Part shown: piece by piece, positions 1-7,084 of the stretch
How positions within the stretch are numbered: the stretch's first letter is position 1
Layout of the letters: every line of letters starts with the position of its first letter
Assembly: GCA_003526525.1 (NCBI GenBank)
Contig: DPVV01000295.1
Span: 1 to 12,188, forward strand
Reading direction: 5' to 3'
Source of the DNA: Lachnoclostridium phytofermentans
Lineage (GTDB): Bacteria > Bacillota > Clostridia > Lachnospirales > Lachnospiraceae
DNA: 12,188 bases
Program-made: the position numbers and the translations under genes
Notes under the pieces: generated by a model
What the model was told of the DNA's origin: nothing
Database searches by the model: none
Seen by the model: only the letters and a program-made list of their open reading frames with translations

Positions 1-1487
1 ACTGGCACGAGAAATTAGAGCAATTCCAGGTTAAAACCCCAGATGATAACTTTAATCATATGGTTAATACGTGGAATGCGTACCAATGCTTTATCACCTT
101 TATCTGGTCAAGAGCAGCTTCTTTCATGTATGCCGGTTTAAGAAATGGTTACGGTTATCGTGATACCGTACAAGACATACAAGGTATCATTCATCTTGAT
201 CCGGAATTAGCAGGTGAGAAAATTCGCTTTATGCTATCAGCACAGGTAGATAACGGCGGCGGTTTACCATTAGTTAAATTCAATCATAATGCTGGTCATG
301 AAGATACTCCTGATGATGCTACCTATGTACAAGCAACTGGACATCCAGCTTACCGTGCAGATGATGCTCTTTGGCTATTCCCTACGGTATTAAAGTATAT
401 TTCCGAAACAGGAAATAAAGCATTTATAGATGAAGTTATTCCATATGCTAATAAAGATGTAGGAACTGTTTATGATCACTTAAAGCGAGCTATAAACTTC
501 TCTATGGAGCGTCTTGGTGCACATAATATGCCTGCTGGACTTCACGCCGATTGGAACGATTGTTTGCGACTTGGTAAAAAAGGAGAATCTTCCTTCGTCG
601 CACTACAGTTATATTATGCTATGACCGTAATTCGCGCATTTGCTAAGGAAAAAGATGATGATGAATATCTCGCTTATTTAGATAAAGTGCAATTACAACT
701 TGGAGAAACTATTCAAAAGTATTGTTGGGAAGAAGATCGTTTTATCCGTGGATTTAAAGAAGATGGTCAAGTAATAGGTTCTAAGAAGGATCCAGAAGCA
801 AATATGTGGTTAAATCCACAATCTTGGTCAGTAATCAGTGGTCTAGCTACCAAGGACCAAGCTGAAAAAGCATTAGAAAGTGTTCATCGTGAGCTAAATA
901 CAGCATATGGCTGCCGCTTAATGGCTCCATCCTATGTTGACCATGCATTTGACGGTGCTCTTGCTATCCTATTTAATAAATCAACCAAAGAAAATGGTGG
1001 TATCTTCTCGCAGCCACAAGGTTGGATCATCCTTGCAGAATCCTTAATGGGTCATGGTAATCGCGCTTATCAGTACTTTAAGGAAAGTTCTCCATCTTCT
1101 CAGAATGATATTGCAGATGTTCGTGTTCTTGAACCATATGTTCATGGACAATTTACTGAGTCGGTTGATAGCCCATTTGAAGGTCGTTCCCATGTGCACT
1201 GGTTGACAGGAACAGCATCAACCGTGATGGTTGGTTGCGTTGAAGGTATCTTAGGTATTCGTCCTGACTTCGATGGATTATTGCTCTCTCCATCCATACC
1301 ATCCACTTGGAAAGAGGTTACAATTACTAAGATCTTCCGCAATAAAAAGTTAAATATTACGGTGCAGAACTTAGATGGTGTAGAAAGTGGTTACCGTGAA
1401 TGTTACTTAAACGGAACAAATCTTTCCTCAAATTACATTCCTGCGGACTCACTATCTGAAGAAAATGAAGTTTTATTAGTAATGTAG
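1..1487 (+). CDS. GH94 family disaccharide phosphorylase, C-terminal part (chitobiose/cellobiose/laminaribiose phosphorylase type)
   Basis: The reading frame is open from base 3 to the TAG at 1485-1487, so 494 residues of a roughly 800-residue enzyme are visible; the N-terminal beta-sandwich lies outside the window. GH94 enzymes cleave beta-linked disaccharides with inorganic phosphate, giving a sugar 1-phosphate plus free sugar in the cytoplasm. Family marks seen are RNGYGYRDTVQDIQG near base 150 (donor-site Arg/Asp), HADWND with the catalytic acid Asp codon at 558-560, GGIFSQPQGW near 995, and GRSHVHWLTGTAST near 1185-1220 (phosphate binding). The YRDTVQDIQGIIH segment and NAGHEDTPDD loop resemble, from memory, the diacetylchitobiose-phosphorylase branch more than classical cellobiose phosphorylase (FRDSNQD). 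Laminaribiose or another acceptor cannot be excluded. No sugar transporter or hydrolase gene is visible beside it. Family assignment is firm; substrate is open. Confidence 0.93.
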   Translation, partial: WHEKLEQFQVKTPDDNFNHMVNTWNAYQCFITFIWSRAASFMYAGLRNGYGYRDTVQDIQGIIHLDPELAGEKIRFMLSAQVDNGGGLPLVKFNHNAGHEDTPDDATYVQATGHPAYRADDALWLFPTVLKYISETGNKAFIDEVIPYANKDVGTVYDHLKRAINFSMERLGAHNMPAGLHADWNDCLRLGKKGESSFVALQLYYAMTVIRAFAKEKDDDEYLAYLDKVQLQLGETIQKYCWEEDRFIRGFKEDGQVIGSKKDPEANMWLNPQSWSVISGLATKDQAEKALESVHRELNTAYGCRLMAPSYVDHAFDGALAILFNKSTKENGGIFSQPQGWIILAESLMGHGNRAYQYFKESSPSSQNDIADVRVLEPYVHGQFTESVDSPFEGRSHVHWLTGTASTVMVGCVEGILGIRPDFDGLLLSPSIPSTWKEVTITKIFRNKKLNITVQNLDGVESGYRECYLNGTNLSSNYIPADSLSEENEVLLVM

Positions 1488-1511
1488 CATATATTGGTTA
1501 TTTCCATAATC

Positions 1512-1531
1512 CCACTTCATTTTATAAGTGG
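1512..1531 (+). terminator. weak hairpin after the GH94 gene
   Basis: CCACTT (1512-1517) pairs with AAGTGG (1526-1531) around an 8-nt loop, 25 nt after the stop codon. There is no clear T-run after it, so termination is only a possibility. Confidence 0.3.
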
Positions 1532-1619
1532 TAATTAAATCAAATTGTTAGTTTACCCCTATTCTATTTTTGCTTGTATTGAATATAATTCAGTGAAAAG
1601 AAAAGATAGGGGTAATCAT

Positions 1620-1775
1620 ATGAATATGGATATTATTACATTAGAAGAATGTGAACAACAATATGAATTTAATCAATGTACTACGATTATTAACAATGGT
1701 CATATTGATGGTTTTGAAGTAGACGAGTCTCAATCTCTCAATACCATTTATGTCTTACATACTCCCCTTTCTTAA
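1620..1775 (+). CDS. small protein of unknown function (51 aa)
   Basis: The ATG at 1620 has a good ribosome-binding site, AGGGG at 1608-1612, seven bases upstream. The frame is open further upstream to 1545, but nothing there looks like an initiation site, so I take 1620. The product starts MNMDIITLEECEQQY and is acidic, with two cysteines (in EECEQ and NQCTT) and no membrane segment or signal peptide. A perfect TATAAT lies at 1584-1589, but I could not find a convincing -35 at the right distance. It is followed after 63 nt by a second small gene on the same strand. I do not recognise the family; the translation signal is the main evidence that it is real. Confidence 0.6.
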   Translation: MNMDIITLEECEQQYEFNQCTTIINNGHIDGFEVDESQSLNTIYVLHTPLS

Positions 1776-1781
1776 TTTTTC

Positions 1782-1810
1782 GCATAGTTTTTGTAAAAAT
1801 GTAAATACTA
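1782..1810 (+). promoter_or_regulatory. candidate forespore (sigma-G/F-like) promoter
   Basis: GCATA at 1782-1786, a 17-nt spacer, and AATACTA at 1804-1810 resemble the sigma-G consensus (GMATA, about 18 nt, CATNNTA) with one mismatch in the -10. A start near 1817 would leave a leader of about 20 nt before the ATG at 1839. This is a by-eye match in AT-rich DNA. Confidence 0.35.
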
Positions 1811-1838
1811 CGGACAAAAAGGAAAGGAGATTTTTCTC

Positions 1839-2021
1839 ATGGAAAGTTCTAAAAATAGTAAAGCAACTCCAACCAAAAGAACAGCTTCCAATTGTTCAAA
1901 CAATGTAGGTTTTACCAAGTCCAATGCCAAACAAGTCTATAAAAATAAGTCAATGCATAATGACTATTTTGAAGACAAAGAGGAAATCGACGAAGTTTAT
2001 GACTCCGAAGATTATTATTAG
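1839..2021 (+). CDS. small charged low-complexity protein of unknown function (60 aa)
   Basis: The ATG at 1839 follows AGGAG (1825-1829) at nine bases. The product has two halves. Residues 1-38 are rich in Ser, Lys, Asn and Thr with one Cys and are strongly basic. Residues 41-60 are strongly acidic and aromatic (EDKEEIDEVYDSEDYY). No membrane segment or signal peptide is present, and the composition suggests an unfolded protein. A sigma-G-like promoter just upstream would fit a small spore protein, but the sequence does not match the alpha/beta SASP family, so that is only an inference. It is followed 46 nt downstream by a strong terminator. The family is not recognised. Confidence 0.7.
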   Translation: MESSKNSKATPTKRTASNCSNNVGFTKSNAKQVYKNKSMHNDYFEDKEEIDEVYDSEDYY

Positions 2022-2067
2022 AAGAAACCTATCTATATCCCCTTTGCGACCCGTTCTTACCTAAGAT

Positions 2068-2105
2068 AAAAAAGACAATCAGCCCAAAACTGATTGTCTT
2101 TTTTT
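2068..2105. terminator. bidirectional intrinsic terminator
   Basis: A perfect stem pairs 2068-2082 with 2090-2104 around the 7-nt loop CCCAAAA. An A-run lies on its left side and a T-run on its right, so it can terminate both the rightward small genes and the leftward ktrB-ktrA transcript. Confidence 0.92.
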
Positions 2106-2166
2106 ATATCTTATATCATATGAAATGAGATCACTATCGAAAGCAATATGATTATCGCTAGTTTCA

Positions 2167-2838
2167 TTAATACGCAATATGCGACTCAAATTTAGATATT
2201 TGATCTTTTCTTCCGATAACTACGATAGCATCTCCTTCTTTTAAAACAGTATCTGGAGACACTTCTATTGTAGTGAGATTGCCATGCTCTAATGCAATAA
2301 TATTTAGATTATAGTTTTTACGAACATCGATATCGGAGATTGTTTTACCAATAATTTTATGAGTAACTTGTATCTCTGATACTGTGATATCACCATTTAA
2401 TTCAATAAAATCTAGAGCTTTGGAATATACCAAACGATTTGCTAATCGAATTGCCATATCTCTCTCTGGATAGATAACTTCAGCACCTAACTTTTCTAAT
2501 ACTTTACCTTGGTCTGGACTAAATGCCTTGGCTATTACACGTGGTACACCCATGTTAATAACATGAAGTGTGGTTAAAATACTGGTATCAACTTTTTCAC
2601 CGATACAAACAACAACTGTCTCGCAGTTTTGAATACCCGTCTCTTCTAATACTTCAGATGTCAAAGCTCCTGCAACAAAAGCCTCTTGAACTAATCCACG
2701 TATTTGTTTAATAGTTTCCTCATTATTGTCGATTACCATTACTTCTTTTCCGGCACTTGCTAAAGTTTCTGCCAAAGCATATCCAAATCTACCTAACCCA
2801 ATAATACCAAACTCAATTGGTGAACGATTACTTTTCAT
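2167..2838 (-). CDS. ktrA: Ktr potassium uptake system, regulatory RCK subunit KtrA
   Basis: Cytoplasmic gating ring subunit of the Ktr K+ transporter. From the chosen start it is 223 aa, close to B. subtilis KtrA (222). It opens with a Rossmann RCK_N domain: FGIIGLGRFG gives the GxGxxG nucleotide loop at residues 9-18, and VMVID supplies the acidic residue at the end of strand two. An RCK_C domain (about residues 140-220) follows. In this family ATP/ADP binds RCK_N and c-di-AMP can bind RCK_C. Two starts are possible. The ATG at 2836-2838 has AGGGAGGA only three bases upstream but gives the standard family N-terminus. An ATG at 2881-2883 (238 aa, or two codons later with AGGA at eight bases) would add MKMTDLTDRF-type residues not typical of the family. 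It lies 77 nt after ktrB and is almost certainly co-transcribed. Confidence 0.93.
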   Translation of the reverse strand: MKSNRSPIEFGIIGLGRFGYALAETLASAGKEVMVIDNNEETIKQIRGLVQEAFVAGALTSEVLEETGIQNCETVVVCIGEKVDTSILTTLHVINMGVPRVIAKAFSPDQGKVLEKLGAEVIYPERDMAIRLANRLVYSKALDFIELNGDITVSEIQVTHKIIGKTISDIDVRKNYNLNIIALEHGNLTTIEVSPDTVLKEGDAIVVIGRKDQISKFESHIAY

Positions 2839-2915
2839 ATTCCTCCCTAACAGAAACCTGTCTGTTAAATCTGTCATTTTCATTTTCCTAAATCCTTATC
2901 CTCATCACATTATTT

Positions 2916-4208
2916 TTATCCTATAATTAAGCTTTCCTCTGAATAGCTTACACTAGGCTTATCTTTATGTGACCAAAGGGTAGCTATCGTCATAGGTCCA
3001 AGCCTACCGATAAACATTGTTAAAATTAAAATAATTTTTGATAAATCTTTTAAATTTGGTGTAATACCTGTAGATAAACCTACCGTTCCAAACGCACTTG
3101 TAACTTCATATAAATTTTGAATAAAGCTGAAATTAGGTTCTATAAAACACAATAGTAACGTATTTAAACATACCAAACCCATTGCTAACAAAAATAATAC
3201 AAATGATTTTGAAATAACATCACTTGGAACCCTACGCTTAAACGCTGTACAGTGCTTGTTTTTGGCAGTACTATATAGGCTTTTTATTAATGTATAAAAT
3301 GTAGTTGTCTTTATACCACCACCAGTGGAACCAGGTGAAGCACCGATAAACATTAAAATAATTAAGATAAATAAACCTGCATTTGTAAAATTACCTGTAT
3401 TAAAGGTACTAAATCCAGCAGTTCTTGCTGATGTGCTCATAAAAAAGGCACCCAGCCAAGTAATATCCTCTGTAATATATAAAAGTACGGTACCTACTGA
3501 TAATAAAATACCAGTCATTAAAAGTACAACCTTGGAATGAAGACTTAATTTACGAAGAGATCTTTTTTCTACCAGCTCTTTTGTAACAATAAAACCAATA
3601 CCACCAAAGATAATTAGACCAGCTGTAGTTAAGTTGAGCAATACATTATCTTTATAATTTAAGAGGTTTTGAAAGCCTCCAAGAACATCAAAACCAGAGT
3701 TATTAAAACTTGCTACCGAATGGAATAAACTTATTCCCAATGCTTTAATTGGTGAATAGTCTTGTACAAAGACGATAAAGCTTAATATCGTTCCTACCAC
3801 TTCAAAGCATAAGGTAGTAAATAATACTGCCTTAACAAGTTGCATAATACCCTTAAGAGAGTTTAAGTTCATCGATTCTCTCATGAGTACTCTTCCCTTA
3901 ATACCAACCTTCTTACCTGCAAATAACAAGATTGCAACACCTAAACTAGTAACCCCTAATCCTCCAATCTGAATTAGTAGACCTACAACGGTGCGACCAA
4001 ATATATTAAAGGTATCTGCTGTATCGACAGCAATTAATCCGGTTACACAAACCGCACTTGTTGAAGTAAATAAAGCATCTATAAATCTAACATTTACTCC
4101 ATCATTTGCAGATATTGGGAGCCACAAAATTATTGCTCCAATCAAAATAACACTTGCAAACCCTAATGATATTAATCTTCCAGGGCTTACCCTTTTTAGC
4201 AGTTTCAT
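2916..4208 (-). CDS. ktrB: Ktr potassium uptake system, membrane translocating subunit KtrB
   Basis: Membrane K+ channel-like subunit of the SKT superfamily, 430 aa, full length for KtrB. The four pore-loop repeats are visible with their selectivity glycines: SAVCVTGL (51-58), SFNNSGF (167-173), STSARTAGF (258-266) and SAFGTVGLSTG (371-381). The intramembrane gating loop of the third repeat reads GASPGSTGGGIKTTT (289-303), and GRLGPMT (401-407) lies in the last helix. The ATG is preceded by AAGGGG at seven bases. ktrA follows in the same direction. KtrB works as a dimer on an octameric KtrA ring and is often Na+-dependent. Upstream, on the same strand, lies a dead phosphate permease gene whose remnant ends only about 25 nt before this start codon. 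Confidence 0.96.
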   Translation of the reverse strand: MKLLKRVSPGRLISLGFASVILIGAIILWLPISANDGVNVRFIDALFTSTSAVCVTGLIAVDTADTFNIFGRTVVGLLIQIGGLGVTSLGVAILLFAGKKVGIKGRVLMRESMNLNSLKGIMQLVKAVLFTTLCFEVVGTILSFIVFVQDYSPIKALGISLFHSVASFNNSGFDVLGGFQNLLNYKDNVLLNLTTAGLIIFGGIGFIVTKELVEKRSLRKLSLHSKVVLLMTGILLSVGTVLLYITEDITWLGAFFMSTSARTAGFSTFNTGNFTNAGLFILIILMFIGASPGSTGGGIKTTTFYTLIKSLYSTAKNKHCTAFKRRVPSDVISKSFVLFLLAMGLVCLNTLLLCFIEPNFSFIQNLYEVTSAFGTVGLSTGITPNLKDLSKIILILTMFIGRLGPMTIATLWSHKDKPSVSYSEESLIIG

Positions 4209-4232
4209 TTTCTACCCCTTGATGTAAAATAA

Positions 4233-4773
4233 TTATGAATTTTTTAATACTATACTTTCCATTAAATTTGTTGTTACATAACCAAGACTTAATTCTATCA
4301 CTGTCGATATAAAAAGTCCATAAAGACCTTTACCGACTCATTACCATTGATACCACTTAAGCCTACTTATAAAGCAATTGCTGCTCCAGAGATTCCTGCA
4401 ATTAACGCATAACTCTCATTCATTTGTATTCCAAAGTATGATGCTGCTGTTACCCAGATAGCCACAGTAAATAAAGCTACACGTAGAGCAACCAGGGCAT
4501 CCAAAGACCCCCCCTCAAATCTACTATATTATAAATAGCTTATGCTACGGCCTTATTCACCATAATCATTACTAACACACCCAAAAAATAAAAACTGCTG
4601 CATTATGATCACTTTGTTTAGTGATAACAATCTTGTTGATAACAAGTCGCAATTGCATTCGGGGCATCAGTCCAACCATTTACTAATATTACTACTAATG
4701 TTAATAATACTGTTATAAATAGCGCTGGATTACTCGTAATCTGTATTAAAAAATCAGATAACGAAACGCTCAT
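4233..4773 (-). pseudogene. PiT-family inorganic phosphate permease, truncated and frameshifted
   Basis: The original start is still clear: ATG at 4773-4771 with AAGGGGG seven bases upstream. The first frame reads ILVNGWTDAPNAIATC, the PiT signature of the first repeat, then breaks. Reading on through single-base deletions near 4641, 4600, 4590 and 4322 restores homology in order: STR with LSLNKVIIM, AAVF-like and LGVLVM-like pieces, VNKAVA, then IWVTAASYFGIQMNESYALI followed by AGISGAAIAL, GLSGINGNE and GLFISTVIELSLGYVTTNL. Two in-frame stops occur at 4542-4540 and 4369-4367. About 180 codons of an expected 330 or more remain; the C-terminal half is gone and the remnant runs into the ktrB leader. 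PiT proteins import phosphate or metal-phosphate using H+ or Na+. Family assignment is from recognisable motifs, and the gene is clearly dead. Confidence 0.85.
4249..4277 (-). promoter_or_regulatory. candidate sigma-A promoter for ktrB-ktrA
   Basis: On the minus strand, GTAACA (4277-4272), a 17-nt spacer and TATAGT (4254-4249) sit 41 nt before the ktrB ATG. The -35 matches TTGACA at 4 of 6 and the -10 at 5 of 6. It lies inside the tail of the phosphate permease remnant. Confidence 0.4.
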
Positions 4774-5105
4774 GAACTTTCCCCCTTTGAATAATTTCAA
4801 TCACATATTACCATTCGTACAAAATAAAACAATATAGTATATTGATTTTTAACAAATTCTTTACAACTATTTTTCGTTCCTATACCATTTCTGTTAATAA
4901 ATAGTAAATATTACTTAATAAATAAGAATTTCTTCTTATTTAAATAGTTTATCAATATGCTTGCAAAAATACTTCCCAGTCTCTTAGGTAGGAGATGGAT
5001 CTTATATCATATCTTATATATTATCCCTAATTGAATCCTTTATTTCACCTTTATTATCTTAATGACAAATCTTTCGTTTTTTTGTGCTATTTTAGCATAT
5101 TTTTC
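4774..5105. other. AT-rich divergent intergenic region
   Basis: Between the PiT remnant start and the promoter of the decarboxylase gene. It holds one clear inverted repeat (4919-4942, listed separately). I searched both strands for a coding frame with a ribosome-binding site and for a ydaO-type or other riboswitch core and saw none. The promoter of the dead PiT gene should lie near 4810-4870 but is not distinct. Confidence 0.6.
4919..4942. repeat. 10-bp inverted repeat
   Basis: AAATAAGAA (4920-4928) and TTCTTATTT (4933-4941) are perfect complements around TTTC, with one more A-T pair outside. No T-run follows, so it is either a binding site or a chance AT-rich hairpin. Confidence 0.5.
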
Positions 5106-5134
5106 TTGATTCTATGTCCTATGAATTATATAAT
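5106..5134 (+). promoter_or_regulatory. sigma-A promoter of the decarboxylase beta subunit gene
   Basis: TTGATT (5106-5111), a 17-nt spacer, and a perfect TATAAT (5129-5134). The start would be near 5141, about 65 nt before the ATG at 5206. Confidence 0.75.
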
Positions 5135-5205
5135 TAGAGTATTGTATAGAAGCCAATAATTTAGTGTTTCTACGATACAAAAATAAGGAGAAAGTGGAGG
5201 ATGTT

Positions 5206-6336
5206 ATGGAATTTTTACTGTCCGGAATAACCGCCATTCGTTGGGAAGAATATTTAATGTTTCTCATTGGTGGTATTCTAATCTATCTAGCAATTCGTAA
5301 AAACTATGAACCCGCGCTCTTATTACCAATGGGATTTGGCGCAATCCTTGTTAATCTACCAGCAACTGGTGTACTTAACCAAACCTATGAAGGAATTGGT
5401 AACGTAAACGGTATCATTGAATGGTTGTTTCATGTAGGAATCGAAACTTCCGAAGTACTTCCAATTTTACTTTTTATTGGTATTGGTGCAATGATTGATT
5501 TTGGGCCTCTTTTATCAAATCCGAAAATGTTTCTTTTTGGCGGTGCTGCACAATTCGGAATCTTCTTAACAATGACATTAGCAGCTATGCTCGGATTCAA
5601 TCTTAATGACTGTGCATCTATTGGTATTATAGGTGCAGCTGATGGACCTACTTCTATTTTAGTGTCCCAAGTATTAAAATCTCAGTACATAGGAGCTATA
5701 GCCGTCGCCGCCTATTCTTACATGGCTTTAGTCCCAATCGTTCAACCTTTCGCAATAAAACTTGTTACAACCAAGAAAGAACGTATGATTCGTATGCAAT
5801 ACAATCCTGCTTCTATCTCAAAACGTGCACGAATTCTGTTTCCGATTATCGTAACTGTAATTGCTGGTTTAATTGCTCCATCGTCTGTTTCTCTCGTAGG
5901 TTTCCTAATGTTCGGTAACCTTTTAAGGGAATGTGGCGTATTAAACTCTTTATCCGATACAGCTCAGAACGTTCTTGCAAACTTAATTACATTATTACTT
6001 GGAATAACAATATCATTTAGTATGAAAGCAGACGCATTCGTAAATGTTCAAACTGCTTTAATCATGGGACTTGGATTATTTGCTTTCGTATTTGATACCA
6101 TTGGTGGAGTATTATTTGCAAAATTCCTAAACCTATTTTTAAAGAATAAAATTAATCCAATGGTAGGTGGAGCTGGAATCTCAGCATTCCCAATGTCAGC
6201 ACGTGTAATACAAAAGATGGGTATCAAAGAAGACCCATCCAACCACTTGTTAATGCATGCAGTCGGAGCAAATGTTGCAGGTCAGATTGGTTCCGTTCTA
6301 GCTGGTGGTATTATCTTAAACCTTTTATTACATTAA
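5206..6336 (+). CDS. sodium ion-translocating decarboxylase beta subunit (OadB/GcdB/MmdB family)
   Basis: Membrane subunit that decarboxylates carboxybiotin and exports Na+. From the ATG at 5206, with GTGGAGG five bases upstream, it is 376 aa, the usual family size; an in-frame start at 5164 lacks such a site. Motifs seen: DFGPLLSNPKMFLFGGAAQFG (split around residues 98-118), GAADGPTS (144-150) with the conserved Asp that corresponds to the essential Asp203 of Klebsiella OadB, NPMVGGAGISAFPMSARV (318-334) and a C-terminal glycine-rich MHAVGANVAGQIGSVLAGG. About nine to eleven hydrophobic segments are visible. A 44-residue OadG-like gene follows after 31 nt. No carboxyltransferase (alpha) or biotin carrier gene is in the window, so the acid substrate (oxaloacetate, methylmalonyl-CoA or glutaconyl-CoA) cannot be named. 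Confidence 0.95.
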   Translation: MEFLLSGITAIRWEEYLMFLIGGILIYLAIRKNYEPALLLPMGFGAILVNLPATGVLNQTYEGIGNVNGIIEWLFHVGIETSEVLPILLFIGIGAMIDFGPLLSNPKMFLFGGAAQFGIFLTMTLAAMLGFNLNDCASIGIIGAADGPTSILVSQVLKSQYIGAIAVAAYSYMALVPIVQPFAIKLVTTKKERMIRMQYNPASISKRARILFPIIVTVIAGLIAPSSVSLVGFLMFGNLLRECGVLNSLSDTAQNVLANLITLLLGITISFSMKADAFVNVQTALIMGLGLFAFVFDTIGGVLFAKFLNLFLKNKINPMVGGAGISAFPMSARVIQKMGIKEDPSNHLLMHAVGANVAGQIGSVLAGGIILNLLLH

Positions 6337-6367
6337 AGACATAAAGTTCTTTGAAAGGAGTATGTAC

Positions 6368-6502
6368 ATGGACTTAGAAACTGTATTTTTAACCTTAGAA
6401 ATCATGTGGAAAGGCATGTTTAGTATTTTTATAGCAATGCTAATTATCGCTGGTATTGTTGTTATTCTTCAGAAAATTCCGGATAAGAAAGAGAATAAAT
6501 AA
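6368..6502 (+). CDS. OadG-related small membrane subunit (44 aa)
   Basis: ATG at 6368 follows AAAGGAG (6354-6360) at seven bases; an upstream ATG at 6362 is too close to that site and in another frame. The product has a short acidic N-terminus, an EIMWKGMFSIF segment, one membrane helix of about 20 residues (SIFIAMLIIAGIVVIL) and a lysine-rich tail (KIPDKKENK). The layout (GM, one helix, short charged tail) matches small gamma/OadG-like subunits that stabilise Na+-pump decarboxylases; known OadG proteins are longer, with a metal-binding tail that is absent here. Its position 31 nt after the beta subunit gene and before a strong terminator supports a two-gene operon. Being short, it would be missed by length-filtered gene finding. 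Confidence 0.8.
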   Translation: MDLETVFLTLEIMWKGMFSIFIAMLIIAGIVVILQKIPDKKENK

Positions 6503-6517
6503 GTAGTAAATTGATTC

Positions 6518-6571
6518 AAAAAAAGGGTGATGCATCTTAGTGTATTTTTACTACATGATGATCACCCTTTT
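6518..6571. terminator. bidirectional intrinsic terminator
   Basis: AAAAGGGTGAT (6521-6531) pairs with ATCACCCTTTT (6561-6571). An inner CATC/GATG pairing continues the stem past one bulged base. Reading leftward, the stem is followed by seven Ts (complement of 6518-6524), the better T-run, and terminates ldhA-dfx; reading rightward it ends the decarboxylase operon. Confidence 0.87.
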
Positions 6572-6683
6572 CTAAATTTAAATTATTATTTCTACTAATT
6601 CTACTTAGTGTAATGTTTTTGATATGAACTTTTCGTTATCATAAACTAGGAAAAGATACTAAGAAAATTTATCTCTTCATAAT

Positions 6684-7070
6684 TTAAAGAACAGTTTTCC
6701 ATAGACCATGTATGTTACAGTACTCAAATACTTCGATTACTTCTTCATCTTCTGTTAATGCGAATACAACCTTTGGCTCACTGCCTGGTGTTAAGCTCTT
6801 TCTTTGACCACCCTGATTCGTTCTTAAATATACCCACATGATAAAGTGTTCTTCAACCATTGGATGAGGTACATTACCAACGCTTACATAAACTAAATTA
6901 TCCTTTACTTCCACTACTGGAACATGTTTTTCCTGTGCACCATCGGTTGTATTGGCAACTAACTCAGTCATCTTTTTTCCACAACATACAACTGGAACAC
7001 CTGCATCCTCAATCATACCGATAATGTTTCCACAATGCTCACAAATAAAAAATTTTTGCTCATTACTCAT
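6684..7070 (-). CDS. dfx: desulfoferrodoxin, 2Fe superoxide reductase (class I)
   Basis: Reduces superoxide to hydrogen peroxide in the cytoplasm of anaerobes without making oxygen. Start chosen at the ATG 7070-7068, with AGGAG seven bases upstream, giving 128 aa, the standard size of two-iron enzymes. The desulforedoxin domain (residues 1-36) has the Fe(Cys)4 centre Cys10, Cys13, Cys29 and Cys30. The catalytic domain has EKHVP (Glu47, Lys48, His49), His69, His75, Cys118 and His121, the complete square-pyramidal Fe(His)4Cys site with the catalytic Lys. It follows ldhA with 14 nt between stop and start, and its ribosome-binding site sits on the ldhA stop, so translation is probably coupled. 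Electron donors (rubredoxin, NADH:rubredoxin reductase) are not in the window. Confidence 0.97.
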   Translation of the reverse strand: MSNEQKFFICEHCGNIIGMIEDAGVPVVCCGKKMTELVANTTDGAQEKHVPVVEVKDNLVYVSVGNVPHPMVEEHFIMWVYLRTNQGGQRKSLTPGSEPKVVFALTEDEEVIEVFEYCNIHGLWKTVL

Positions 7071-7084
7071 ACGTATTCTCCTCT

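Noticed and set aside
3991..4227. Plus-strand frame antisense to ktrB
   Set aside because: Opposite a clear, full-length membrane protein gene; no translation signal. Other antisense frames inside ktrB, ldhA, the decarboxylase gene and the ABC-F gene were dropped for the same reason.
4618..4800. Intact 60-residue membrane protein on the minus strand
   Set aside because: It is the first fragment of the PiT permease; homology continues downstream in other frames, so it is part of a pseudogene.
4209..5160. c-di-AMP (ydaO) or other riboswitch controlling ktrB-ktrA or the decarboxylase operon
   Set aside because: Such riboswitches often precede ktr genes in Firmicutes, but no conserved core or associated terminator could be found here by eye.
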